NCBI GenBank assembly: GCA_032821775.1
Contig: JAVLRN010000012.1
Location: 1,178,001-1,242,000 of the forward strand
DNA length: 64,000 nt
Reading direction: 5' to 3'
From: Sanguinoderma infundibulare
Taxonomy: Eukaryota; Basidiomycota; Agaricomycetes; Polyporales; Polyporaceae
Each line of letters starts with the position of its first letter. Within the stretch, counting starts at the first letter, position 1. The notes under the pieces are model-generated. The model had not been told where the DNA came from, ran no database searches, and saw only the letters and a program-made list of their open reading frames with translations. Positions 1 through 10,357 of this stretch are shown in pieces. A program made the position numbers and the translations under genes.

Positions 1-260
1 GGGTATATCCGCCAGCCTAACGCGGACTACTTCTTATGCTGACTCATCTTTGGGGGCGCGCCGGCTTCCGAAAGTCAAATTTCCGGTGGTCAGTTGGATG
101 ATACCTTCCGGCCGGAGGCCCATTTCGGGGCTATCAGGTAGGCCATTTTGGGGGCCGTTTTCGGTGATTGGCATGTAACCTTCCGGGCCCTGCGGGCCCA
201 TTTTCGGTGATTTCAGCCCCTGAGCTCTTGGGCGGTTATTCGGGGGTCCTATCATGACTC
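1..260. other. Left-edge non-coding DNA
   Basis: No gene is recognised. The stretch carries two copies of a short direct motif, TTTTCGGTGATT, at roughly 158-169 and 202-213. It runs straight into the decayed HET sequence. The open frames here have no recognisable protein features. Confidence 0.4.
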
Positions 261-980
261 GGGCGGCCAGGCGCGCGAACTTCTCTAAGCATGTCTTGGG
301 CGTCGAGCCGAAAGACCACGCGAGTAGAGGACGAGGCTTACTGCCTGATGGGTCTCTTCGGAGTCAGCATGCCGACGAACTACGGGGAGCAGTGGAGCCT
401 TCACACGACTCCAGTACGAGATCATGCGACACGATCCGGACACGAGTCTGTTCGCCTTCGGATGGTGGACCTCTGAGCGAACAGGGCATCATTCTCGATC
501 CACATCTCCCGGTTGACACCTGGAATCCCAAACGGTACCTTCTTGCGACCTCTCCGCAAGATCGGCAATTTACATGCTCCTTCACTCCGCACCTGAGCAG
601 CAATGCGAATCAGCCCTGCCCTCCGCTTGTCAGTGTCACAGTCGTTGCGCACCGCGTTCCATGACAGCTGACATTTGGGATAGGAGCTCGACGATGCTAC
701 ACAGGCAGTCGCCGCTGGCTGCAGTCCGTTTGATCGCGTCGAGTTCCCGCGCGTAACAGTGACAAGTTACGGCGTCGAGCTTCGCCTTCCTGTATTCGAG
801 GCTGACGGCGTACTCATCGCGATGCTCTTATGCGAGCAGGGCGGTGGGGATCATTTCGGTCTCTTCCTGCAACGCGACCGTCAGGGAAGAGATCCGAACC
901 GACCACGCTATTACACTGGTTGCGTATACACCAGGGTTGACGTGCCCGATCTTCGTGAAAGGTCGCGCGTCTTCGAATGA
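261..980 (+). pseudogene. Decayed HET-domain (heterokaryon incompatibility) gene
   Basis: Fragments of a fungal HET-domain protein occur in the right order but in different frames. At 291 (frame 3) reads RKTTRVEDEAYCLMGLFGV followed by MPTNYGE, the family's core block. At about 415 (frame 1) it continues as YEIMRHDPDTSLFAFGWW. At about 530 (frame 2) comes RYLLATSPQD. From 759 (frame 3) reads the C-terminal block SYGVELRLPVFEADGV and then GDHFGLFLQRD. At least three frame changes and several stops separate these, so no intact protein is possible and simple introns do not explain it. Members of this family trigger cell death when incompatible hyphae fuse. The 5' part, including the first HET motif, may lie left of the window or may be lost. 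The family call is firm; the exact extent is not. Confidence 0.85.
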
Positions 981-1612
981 TGAGTCCACTCCTGGGGGAG
1001 GGTACCCACACTAACAGTGACGGCGAACGGGGCGGTTGGAATGGACGCTTCGCGTCTAGCAACCAGTCGGGAATTCGGAAGGTATCGGCACACGATAACT
1101 GGGGCTGACTAGACATTTAACCTCTACAAGAGCGGCTCGTCAGAACAGGGGACTGTGTGTGCAGTGCGTACTCACCTAACAGCGTTGGTTGGCGAAAGAC
1201 CGCATACCGAAACAGAGGGAGGCAGAAAGTATGAATATGCTCTGCCCACCATCAGCGGTAATGTACTCAAGCACCATAAATTACACCGATAAAAGCACGT
1301 ACACGAGCCGACCAACACTTCAAGGGAACGGCGAAGATGAGAATGGGCGGTATAACGAGGACTTGGACGCCTCGTCTAAAGAAAAAAGGGGAACAGGCAG
1401 TGTCCGACCAACAAAAAACGAACAGTTGGCGAATTCCAGTTTGTTTTCCCTATAATCACCAACCAACGTCGCTCCTCCTGAGAGCACGCCATGCTCAGTC
1501 GACGACCAAGACCTGAAGCTACGATATAATACAACAGCTTGAACTGCCAAGGAAGGATCGAAACAGACCACAACAAGCGATCTGGAGGCAACAGCCTCGC
1601 GAACACGCGCTG
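981..1612. other. Gene-free stretch after HET relic
   Basis: Nothing codon-like or family-like is visible. It separates the HET relic from the 3' end of the Bsd2-type gene, which is on the opposite strand, and probably includes that gene's 3' UTR. Confidence 0.4.
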
Positions 1613-3196
1613 TTATAGTAGCCCTGCGGCATGCAGCGTACGCGTCAGCCGCGCCTCGACATCGGACGTTTCGTCGTCTTGCTGGGCTGGCTGCTCGCGG
1701 TCCTCCTCGACGTCCACGAAGCCAAACGCAAGCTCGATGTTGCGCCGAATCTGTTCGTCGTGCGCCCGCTGCTCTTCTGTGACCGGTTCCTGTGGCATCG
1801 AAGCGGCCCTGATAGATGCCTCCCAGCGCTTGACGCGGTAGAATCCAACGCAGGACGATAGAAAGAGGAACCAGCCTATGGAACGCAGCGGATGAGGATG
1901 GGGATAACCCGGGAGAAGGCGCGGAATCTATACGTACCGAGGGTCATCAGGATGAGCGCAATCCAGTCGCGGGACGTGATGGCGAACTGCATGTCGAGGT
2001 CCACCATGGGGTTGTTGGGATCGGTCGCGTTGTACGCCGAGAAGGCGGTCGCATTCGGTGGCATGTCGGTCGGCATAGGGTGGTGATGATGATGTCTTGT
2101 CGTGTTCCATCTGGCGATCTCGTCCGCCAACGTCGCGGACTGGTCGTCGGGGCCGACGAGGTTGTTCCCTTTGAAGCCGTTGCCGTACTGAATGAGCCCA
2201 TACTGGATGAGGGTGACACCGAGGCCAGCGCGAGAGCCGTACTTGGCAGCATGGGTGGTGTGCAAAAGGTAGGTGAGGACGAAGCCGGCGAACTGGAAGA
2301 AGTAGGAGACGAAGGCGGTCATGAGGAAAGAGAAGAACGGACCCGAGGGAAGGTCGTCGATGATCATGTACGCATTCGGATCCAACGCGGCCGCCGGGGC
2401 GTGAATAGTAGTTTCCCAGTAGGGCGGAACAGCATCGGCCTGTGCCTCAGCATATGACTATGGAGAGCGCATCGTCAGTACTTGATTATGAGCGCGCCGA
2501 CAGTAACATGGGACGACCGGACATGAAGCAGAAGCAAAAGTGGGGCCACGAGAAGAAAGAAGGGGAGTGACGTACAGGGGGCGTCTCCTTCTGGACCTCC
2601 TCGGGGACGATATGTACCTCGCCGTTGGCATCGACGACCTCGATGCCTCTGGATGGCTTGGCGCTCACGTTGGCGAACACTCCATCGTTCTCCGTTCCTC
2701 CACCCACTACCCTTGGGGCGGATGCAGCTGCATCCTCGGTCGGGACGCGTACGTAATGCTGCGGCAAGAGAGCGCCAACAGTTCTTCGCCAGAACGAGCC
2801 TCGGGGCGGCGCGGGTCGCGATGGCCGCCTGACAGGCGATGAAGGAACATATCCGTTGGAGTTCCCGATGTCGTTGGGGAGAGCACGGGGAGAGGGGAGA
2901 GGGGGAGAGCCGGGTGGGGGGTAGTCGTAATCGCGGTCTCGTTCGAAGTCGTATGCACCGGGCGGTACCGTCTGCGGAGTCGGTACGGGCGAAGGGAAGT
3001 CTGCGTCCAGGGGAGCGTAATGGGAGTCTGACCGGGGAGGCAATGCTCTTGCAGACTGTGTCGTGGCTCTGGTCAGGGGAGTGTGCTCAGAAGAGTCCTG
3101 GCCCTCGTCATCGGAGTCGAACGCATCCTCGAGCTCTCGCTGTGCATTCTCTGGAGCATAGCGGGGGTTGGGGAGGGGAGCGTAGGACGTGGGCAT
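1613..3196 (-). CDS. bsd2: Bsd2/Ndfip-family membrane adaptor for Rsp5/Nedd4 ubiquitin ligase
   Basis: Exons on the minus strand are 3196-2576, 2457-1938 and 1875-1613, giving 467 residues. The introns (118 and 62 nt) have GTACGT donors and CATAG acceptors. The N-terminal half is Pro/Ser/Asp-rich and cytosolic. It is followed by the family signature NDGVFANVSAKPSRGIEV and then EVQKETPPSYAEAQADAVPP. The C-terminal half has hydrophobic segments around FFSFLMTAFVSYFFQFAGF, the conserved LLHTTHAAKYGSRAGLG, and a last one around LILMTLGWFLFLSS that is itself joined across intron 2. In yeast, Bsd2 sits in Golgi/endosome membranes and brings Rsp5 to metal transporters for vacuolar degradation. The PPSY motif (residues 206-209) that would bind WW domains is assembled across intron 1. 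The start MPTSYAPLPNPR is typical of basidiomycete orthologues. Confidence 0.9.
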
Positions 3197-4072
3197 TAGG
3201 GAAGGGAAGACGGTCGGAAGGAAAAAGAGAAGGATGAGGCGGGGTTGCCGCTGTTGACTGCGACGGAAGACGGTATCAGATGCAGACTGAAACGGTGGTC
3301 ATGGACAGGCACAACTTGGCTGAGAGCCCTCTCTTCCAGGGGCAACGCGCGACACAACAGGCGCCCAGCGGCAGTGCTCCGTTCTGCGCAGCTCCAACTG
3401 TCGGCCAGTTTATTGGTAATTCTAGTAGCAGCCTGCCCGTGGCCAACCAAGGCCCGCCAAAGACACGACGTGTCTTCCTTCAGAACATACATCATGCCTA
3501 AAGGGAACATTCGTGGAGCACGGCTTTCAAACCATCAATTTTCAAGTGAGTTCCGCAATCGACTCCGATCGTTCATGCCTGATCGACTTAAGCGTTCGGG
3601 GACGGTGTGGTGTAGCCCTGGCAATGCGTACTTACGGACTCTCCAAAGCAGGATTATTCACAAACTACAAGGCTTAATACCTTCGCGCATCCAGATCAGT
3701 ACCGCAAAGAGCACCGTGCATGAAGGCACATCATCACTTTTGAGTGGTTAACACCCAGGCGTCTCAAAACCTTGGCATAGCTATATGGAGGTATGTCTGG
3801 TTATCTGGATCGACAGACAGCACCATTCTGCAGGGCCCCGGCCTATTCCGACGAACTCTAGTTGAAAATCCAGATCGTGCTTGTCGCAGTCAGGCAGCAA
3901 GCTGGCTCTCGACTTGACTTGCGTGAACGCCCTCAGTTATCGTGCCAGTTCGCGGGGGTTTGCAGTCGATCCTGCCACGGAGCCTTAGCACAGATGGTCT
4001 TGTGAAGGGACTAGCTTGGGGAGGCGATAATAAGCAACGGGCGGTGGTACTGTCGGTAACTGTAGTCAGCTT
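3197..4072. other. Intergenic region upstream of bsd2
   Basis: Presumably the bsd2 promoter and more distal intergenic DNA. A 168-codon plus-strand frame at 3245-3751 has no recognisable motif and no splice or promoter support, so it is not called. The right part (about 3,800-4,072) lies 3' of the tRNA-like element on its own strand and may be the body of that element. Confidence 0.4.
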
Positions 4073-4165
4073 TGCCTCAAGGCGGGGAATTCGAACACCC
4101 TAGAGGTGATTCCAGCTGCTGTAACTGGCTCGGACACGCCCGCCGGACCACTACACCAAAAGGCA
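4073..4165 (-). repeat. tRNA-derived element (SINE head or tRNA fossil)
   Basis: Reading the minus strand, a box-A-like TGGTGTAGTGG (4158-4148) and a box-B-like GGTGTTCGAATTCC (4099-4086) are present with about 50 nt between them. Between them is a 5-bp hairpin, CCAGT-TACAGCA-GCTGG, resembling an anticodon arm. The ends can close either as TGCCT/AGGCA or, further in, as GGCGGG/CCCGCC. The T-stem is mismatched and position 33 of the putative anticodon loop is A rather than U, so this is not a normal functional tRNA. RNA polymerase III promoter boxes embedded in a degenerate tRNA body are typical of a SINE head or a dead tRNA copy. Confidence 0.45.
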
Positions 4166-4697
4166 GAATGACTGAAGAACTGCTACTTCAGCCACCGGCG
4201 GGTATATATGTGCCATACCGGGCTCGTCCGTGCTAAGGGTGCCGTCACCCTTACAGCTGCTTCGGAAATAATAATGCCCAGAAACGGGGCCTAGGTGTGC
4301 ACCGATGTCACCTCGTGTCTGAGCCGCAACCCAGTTGAATGCGAATTGTGTGCCGTATAAACGAGCACAACCAAAGATAGTGAAGGAACTCAGGTTATCC
4401 ACAACACGTCCCCCAAATAACACAATGGTACATCGTTGCAACAAACACGCTAGCGCATATATAAAGAACGCGTGAAGAGACCATACAAATACAGATATAT
4501 GCGAGGCGCGAGGTGAATGCAAAACGCAACCAAGTTAGGTGCACAGCAATTGATGACAGACGACAGACACAAACAAATCCCAACTTGGACGAAACAGTTC
4601 AACGTCCATCAACCGAGCAGACCCTTGACGTATTTCAGTAAATCCTTGCCCTGGCAAACCGCTGGTTAGCATTCGTCGCTCCTCCCCAAGTTGAAAA
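4166..4697. other. Intergenic region
   Basis: No gene is seen. It includes the 3' flank of the Rsm1-type gene on the minus strand. Confidence 0.4.
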
Positions 4698-6665
4698 TCA
4701 AAGTCGACATACCCCGTGACTCTTCACTCCAGAAACCATCGCCTCAATCGAGTCTGCCTCCTCATCCATCCCTTCCGCACCCTCCACCGCGGGCGCGCGT
4801 CTACCCAAGCCCAGCCGCTGCCTCTGCACGGCCCCATATCGCGACACGACCGCCAAGACCGCCCGCCAGCCCTCGATGGCTGCCTGGCGCGTCGAGCTGC
4901 TCACGCTTCCTAGCGACGCAACCGACGCCGATCGCCGGTGACCGTTTTGCAGTGGTTGCTGCTGAGATGGCGCAGGCAACGAAGGGAGGACGGTCGAGCG
5001 GACGACGTATGGGCAGTACGGGCGGTGTTCGCGCAGGATGTCGAGCTGACGTTGTGGCTTCGCCTTCGGTTTCGCGTCGGCGTTCGCATCGTTGTTGTTG
5101 CTCGTCGGCGAGCCGCCCGCCATCGGGTCGTCCTCGTCGCCCGGTGTGGGCAGGAACGCCCACAAACCGACTCGGCGCTGACAAAGAGGACAGTGGAGAA
5201 GCGTAGCGTCAGGCCAAGTACTCCCCACTGCGTGTTGGGACAACAACAAGTTGGGGGGCGACATGTTCACAGTCGAGCAGGTCGAGCTGGGTGATGGAGT
5301 GTCATCTCGTGGCACCACTGATGACGCGCGGGATGCAGGACGACGAGATGGTGTTGCAGGCATGACGGATCCAGCGCGGGAAATCGACGATGCCGTCCTC
5401 GCAGGCTCTGGTGGGGCCGGTGGGAGCATAGACCATCCAAAGAGAGCGGTCAATATTGACGTCTCTGAGGGGTCGACCTTGATAGGCCCAACTCTTGATG
5501 CGGACTCCTGAACAGATGTGGTGGGCTCCTCATCATGAGCAGACGAAGTTGGCAGCGACACGGAGCGAATCACGGAGACCGACGATTGGGCTTGCACGGA
5601 AGTCTTGACAGATCGGTTCAGCGTGCGTAGGGGCCACTGCAAAACATGCACTTACGAGAGGATGTTTGATCTCAACACCTCTCATGACCGTGTCAAGCAG
5701 GGTTGCCCTTGACTTGATTTCGCGAATGGTGGTAAGAGGGGCTTGTAGTGGGATGTGGTAAACGGAATCTATTAGGAATAATTGAGCAGTCTACCTAGCA
5801 CGGACGGCAAAGAACATACCATCGCACTGACGAGTCTTCCACGGGCAGCCATGGTTATGCGCTTCCACGAGTTGAACACGTTGCTTCTCTACCAGAGCAT
5901 TTGCTGCGGCCGATCTAGTGTTAGCAGTGACCTACCTAGCTCAGATGTCCCCAACATACCACCGTCGCGAGTCATGCCGTCCCTCCCGGCGACGACCCAA
6001 GAGACGTCACAGATTCCACATAGTAAACGGTCCTTGCCATCGTTGATCCATCCACATTTGGCTGCAGCGACAGCATCGATGGCAGGTGGCTTGTTGCCGT
6101 ACGTGGTAAGCTTATATGTGGACAAACGCGCAAGGAATGAGGGTGTGGACGACGGGCGATAGTCGCTTGTGGACGTGGCGGAGGGCGAGGTCTGCTTTCC
6201 TGGAGGGCTAGACTTGAATGGGAGAGCCTTTCGAGTTCGGGTGGCAGTGCGGGAAAGGATGGCGACTAGGTGAGGGGCAGTCTTGGACAGGGTGTCCAAG
6301 TCGTCCGAAGGTATTGCTCTGGAGTGGGACGCGTTGAGAACAAAGCACTTGCCACCTTCGTCACTGGGTTCACATACGATTTGGGATCCTTCTTGAGGTT
6401 GTACTTTGCGAGCATTGCGTAGATGGAACGGGAGGTGCGGAGCTTCTTCAGCGGTGGCCGGCAGATGGGGGTGGAGGTAGGGGTGGAAGGACCGGTGGCC
6501 TCGTCGAGAATTTGCATGGCATCGTCGACTTTGCGCTAAGTCGTCGTGTCAGTCCACGTTGGCGGGAAAATTGGAAAGGGGGTGACAGACTTTGAGAGAC
6601 TTGTCAGAAGCAGATTTGGTGACCACGGTGGGTGTGGGAGTGACTGAGGCTACTTCTTCAGCCAT
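4698..6665 (-). CDS. Rsm1/NIPA-type C3HC zinc-finger protein (mRNA export factor-like)
   Basis: Six exons on the minus strand: 6665-6591, 6535-6378, 6318-5960, 5903-5820, 5768-5656 and 5603-4698, giving 564 residues. The introns are 51-59 nt with GTATGT/GTAAGT-type donors. After a Ser/Thr-rich N-terminus comes TRTRKALPF, then the zf-C3HC block around residues 140-230: FLARLSTYKL, AAAKCGWINDGKDRLLCGIC and, on the next exons, EAHNHGCPWKTRQC. A second cysteine pair follows near residue 401 (LLHCPLCQRRVGLW), with ILREHRPYCPYV further on, as expected for the Rsm1/ZC3HC1 second half. Long Ser/Pro-rich linkers separate the two. Fission yeast Rsm1 supports mRNA export and human NIPA/ZC3HC1 sits at the nuclear basket, so a nuclear-envelope role is likely. 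The intron between exons 5 and 6 is the least certain, because an in-frame alternative acceptor exists further downstream. Confidence 0.85.
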
Positions 6666-7019
6666 ACTCGGGATCCTGGACAGCAGGAGCAGACGACTGA
6701 ACAGCGACTAAGCAGCGGAAAACAGGAGATCAACGCCGGGGAGAGAGGGGCGATGTCGTGGGTAGAAGGTGGTGGCTGAGAGTGAAAGACGACTCGACGC
6801 GGCTGTGGCGAGTCGAACCAGCCATGCGTCTGGGGGCGCCTGTGCGGGCGCCACCTGGGCGCAGCACGGGCCGGAGAACGCTGTGCGACTGCGACTCCGT
6901 CGCGCTGTCCGACACCGAGAACAGCTTCCACAGTCCGCCTTTCCACTGCGCACTTGCTTCGTGCTTGACCCTCTTTCCCCCACGTCGCTCTCTGCTGTAT
7001 ATCCACGCAACCGGCCCGC
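6666..7019. promoter_or_regulatory. Divergent promoter region of C3HC protein and STK16-type kinase
   Basis: 354 bp separate the two start codons, which point away from each other, so the stretch must hold both promoters. No clear TATA box or known binding site is obvious. The several open frames here are shadows. Confidence 0.5.
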
Positions 7020-8711
7020 ATGTCGCTCCCACCACAGTTAATGCATACCCTCGAGGGTATCAAGTACCAAGTCAAGGACGCGTTCTGGGCTCTTTCGTCT
7101 TGTATATGCCAACAGTCGGCCAAAGTCAAGATCAACGGGAGAACATGTGAGTTCCACATTTTTGCAAGCGTGCCATGTGATGCTGAAGTTGCGACGTTCA
7201 GTCAAAATCATCCGCGTTCTCGGAGAGGGAGGATTCTCCTTTGTATACCTCGCTCAGGATGAGCACAGCGGGGTGCGCATTGGTTGCGATCGACGTTACC
7301 GCACAAAGCATGCTCAAAGGACATACAGAGACAATTCGCCCTAAAGAAGATTCGCTGCCCCAGTGGTCAGGAGGACGTTAGGCAAGCGATGCGGGAGGTC
7401 GAGGCTTACAGACGTTTCAAGTAAGTCCCAGTCTTCACCTCCTCCGGTGAGTTCGCAGTCTCATAGGGCTTTCGAAGACACCCCAATATTATTCGAATAC
7501 TCGTGAGTTCCTTGATTTTCTTCCACTCAAATCGCGACCTTAGCGAATGTCAAGGATTCGGCAGTAGTCCAAGACCCTAACGGCGACGGTCAAGTCGTCT
7601 ACCTCTTCCTCCCCCTCTACAAGGTATGCGTATGCCCCCCTCCCTTGCAACTCCATCTCAGACCGTATATCCCGCTCCTCAGCGCGGAAACCTCCAAGAC
7701 GCGATCAACGCCAACTCGATCAACAACACCCACTTTTCCGAAACCGAAATGCTTCGCTACTTCAAGGGCACCTGCGACGCCATCCGCGCCATGCACGACT
7801 ACCGCGCGCCCGTTGGCTCCAAGACCGACGCCTTCGCCTCGCGCCCGAACCAGTCCCGGCACGCGCCCTCCGCCCCCAACTCCCCACGAAATTCACTCTC
7901 TGGCGACGAGGACGAGATGTTTCCCGAGCCGGAAGGTGATGCCGACGGCGGCTACTCGTACCACGGAGCAGGTGCCAGCAACAGCTCCAAGGTTCCGCTC
8001 GTACCGAAGGACCGGCCGCAGGGCCTCGGAGAGGAGCACGAGCCTATCTTCGCAGCAGACGAGGAGTTCGACAGGACACAGCATGAGGGTGCGAATGGGC
8101 ACGCCGGGGAGACCGAGCTTGTACCGTACGCGCATCGCGATCTAAAGCCTGGGTGCGCACCTCCCATATTGTTGTCCTGTGCCAAGTCTGAAGTTGGCTG
8201 GATGTCGCAGAAACGTCATGATCGCCGACGACGGCCAGCCCATCCTCATGGACTTTGGCAGCACGATGAAGGCGCGCGTCAAGGTCGAGAACCGCTCGCA
8301 GGCCCTCCTCCAGCAGGACATCGCCGCCGAGCAGAGCACGATGGCGTACCGCGCGCCGGAGCTGTTCGACGTCAAGACGGGCATCACCCTCGACGAGAAG
8401 GTCGACATTTGGTCCCTGGGCTGCACGTTGTTCGCGCTCGCGTATTCGCACTCACCCTTCGAGAACACGCAGACCACCGAGCAGGGAGGCTCAATAGCCA
8501 TGGCGGTCATGGGAGCGCAGTACAAGCATCCACAGTCGGCCTACTCTCAGGGCCTGAGGGACTTGATCGATAGCATGTTGAAGGTCAAGCCTAACGAGCG
8601 TCCAAATATCCACGAGGTATGTACTAGAACACACGCGATCCCATGAGAGCGACACTTATCCCGCTACAGGTCATCCGGAAGACCGACCAGGTTCTCCAGA
8701 GCCTCCGGTGA
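7020..8711 (+). CDS. STK16/Env7-type serine-threonine kinase (NAK family)
   Basis: Eight exons: 7020-7146, 7202-7272, 7329-7420, 7478-7502 (a 25-nt microexon), 7555-7623, 7683-8152, 8211-8616 and 8670-8711, giving 433 residues. The N-terminus carries SSCICQQ (Cys28, Cys30), a plausible acylation site as in STK16 and yeast Env7. Next is KVKINGRTFKIIRVLGEGGF (glycine loop about 49-55) and FALKKI with the ATP-binding Lys72. A 110-residue acidic/Ser-rich insert precedes HRDLKPGNVM (His279-Asp281), then MDFGST (Asp299) and YRAPELFD. Catalytic residues are complete. Env7 acts at the vacuole membrane and STK16 at the Golgi. The insert before the catalytic loop is common in fungal members. The start choice between the ATG at 7020 and the one at residue 8 (MHTLEG) is open; the latter resembles relatives better. 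Confidence 0.9.
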
Positions 8712-8925
8712 TAGCAACCTTCATCGCACTGACGACGGTTTATTATTCGCACGTCACTCGCTCCGTTGACGTTCCTGTGCTATCTTTTGCTGCATACCTG
8801 CACCTGTCACTCCTTCGTTCTTGCTTACTTATGAGTGTATCTCCACGGACATTATTATATCTCGCGTATGTCATATAGAGAATGCATAATATCCACTAAG
8901 TCCCCCGGGCTGCAACTCAACCATT

Positions 8926-10082
8926 TCATGGCGGAACGTCGATGCGTCTCCGCTTCTTCGATTTCGACTCTGCGATGAGAGTCTCCAGTGGAGAAGCAGT
9001 GGGCTTTGCTATGGCTTTTGGTTTTGACCGGACGGTGGGCGACTTCTTCGGTTTGTCCATGTCGTTTGAGTGGGTATCAGCTATGGACTTCCTCGATGCT
9101 TTGGCTGGCTTCGCGGAGGCTGTCGTTGTGGACTTCGGACCTATTGTGGCCTTTGGAGGCTTTCGTTGCTTCACAGGAGTCGCAGTGGCTTCAGGTGCTT
9201 GGCCCTCTGCGCCTGCGTGCTTCTCTACCTTCCGCTTCTTGGCAGCGGGAGGCTTGGATGGACTCGTATGTGCCTCTGAATCGTCTTCGGACTCCGAGGA
9301 GGCGGCGCGCTTCTCTGAATCGGCAGCGACCTTCTCCTTGGCCTCCTTCTTCGCCCTGTACTTGGCCTTCATGACCTTTTGCTTTGCGCGTTTTGCCTTG
9401 ATGGCGGCCAGCTTTGCTTTCTGCGTGAGCGTCAGACCATGAACATAAGTGGGAACAACGCAGTCGAGCTGAGCCCAACGCGCACCTTCTTTTCGGCACG
9501 CTTCGAAAGCTTGCCCTCAGCAAGCCTCTCCGGCTGGCCGGCGCGGCGTTGAGCACGCAGGAGGGCGCGCACGTCTGTCTCTGGGTCGACGTTCATCGCA
9601 GCTTCTCTGAGCTTTGCCAGCCTCCGTTTGTGCGCCTGGTCCAGAGCACGGTCAATCAGCGTGCGACGCGCGGTGAAGTAAACACTCACGCCCGACTTGA
9701 TATGCACGTCGATCATGGTGGTATTCTTCAGGAGCTTTCCCGGGCAAAAAACGCATGCCTGGACCTCCGGCTCCAAGGATACGTGCCACAGAGGGTTTTG
9801 TAGGGCTTGGGAGACCGACATCGGTTCTTCGCCTTCGTCGTCCTCGTCTTCATCCTCCATTTCACCTTCCTCGGCCTCCTCGTCCTCGCTCATCCCATCC
9901 TCGCTATCGTCCTGTGCGAAGCCTGGTCCATCCTCCTCCTCGTCCGAGCCTGAAGCAGAGTCCGACTCGTCCGAGTCGGTGTCCACCGCGTTGAGGCCCA
10001 ACATCTCCTTCGTCTCCTCGTCGAGACCCAGCTCCTCCTCCTTCTCCTTCTTTCGTATTCGCTTTTCGACGCGTTTGAACAT
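8926..10082 (-). CDS. Acidic/basic nuclear-type protein with zinc-finger-like motif
   Basis: Two exons on the minus strand (10082-9486, 9420-8926; 65-nt intron) encode 363 residues. It starts MFKRVEKRIRKKEKEEELG, then has a long acidic Ser/Asp/Glu stretch (about residues 30-85). A compact conserved-looking module follows: CVFCPGKLLKNTTMIDVHIK (Cys-x2-Cys then His), which resembles a partial C2H2 finger, ahead of RRTLIDRALDQAHKRRLAKL. The C-terminal half is Lys/Ala-rich with repeated KAKRAKQKVMKAKYRAKKEA, then Ser/Lys-rich disorder ending KSKKRRRIDVPP, likely nuclear/nucleolar localisation sequence. No named family is recognised. Composition suggests a nucleolar or ribosome-biogenesis protein, which is inference. 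It shares a 275-bp divergent promoter region with the exoribonuclease gene. Confidence 0.7.
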
Positions 10083-10357
10083 GGTGCGTTGAAGACAGAT
10101 GCGTGAGATAGAGGATAGGGTGAGTAGCTAAGCAGGAAGCAAGCAGTCGCTGGGCCACACCAGCGCGATCGGAGAGATGTGATCGGGCAGCGGAAGCGCT
10201 GCACTTTTTGGTATGACAGGACTTGAAGCGCGCGTGCAGCAGTCCCAGGACACACTTTCCTTCCCTCGCCCATCCTTGGTCCTCCCTGTGGTTTCGCTCA
10301 TCCCCGCACTCTACGGCGAAGACCTGTCCTCCCGCCTCCCCTGTTCTCCTCCTGGTA

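Noticed and set aside
3245..3751. 168-codon plus-strand frame upstream of bsd2
   Set aside because: No motif, no signal peptide, biased composition and no splice-linked exons; it lies in the bsd2 promoter.
6814..6830. GTCGAACCAGCC resembling a tRNA T-arm
   Set aside because: No D-arm, anticodon arm or acceptor stem around it.
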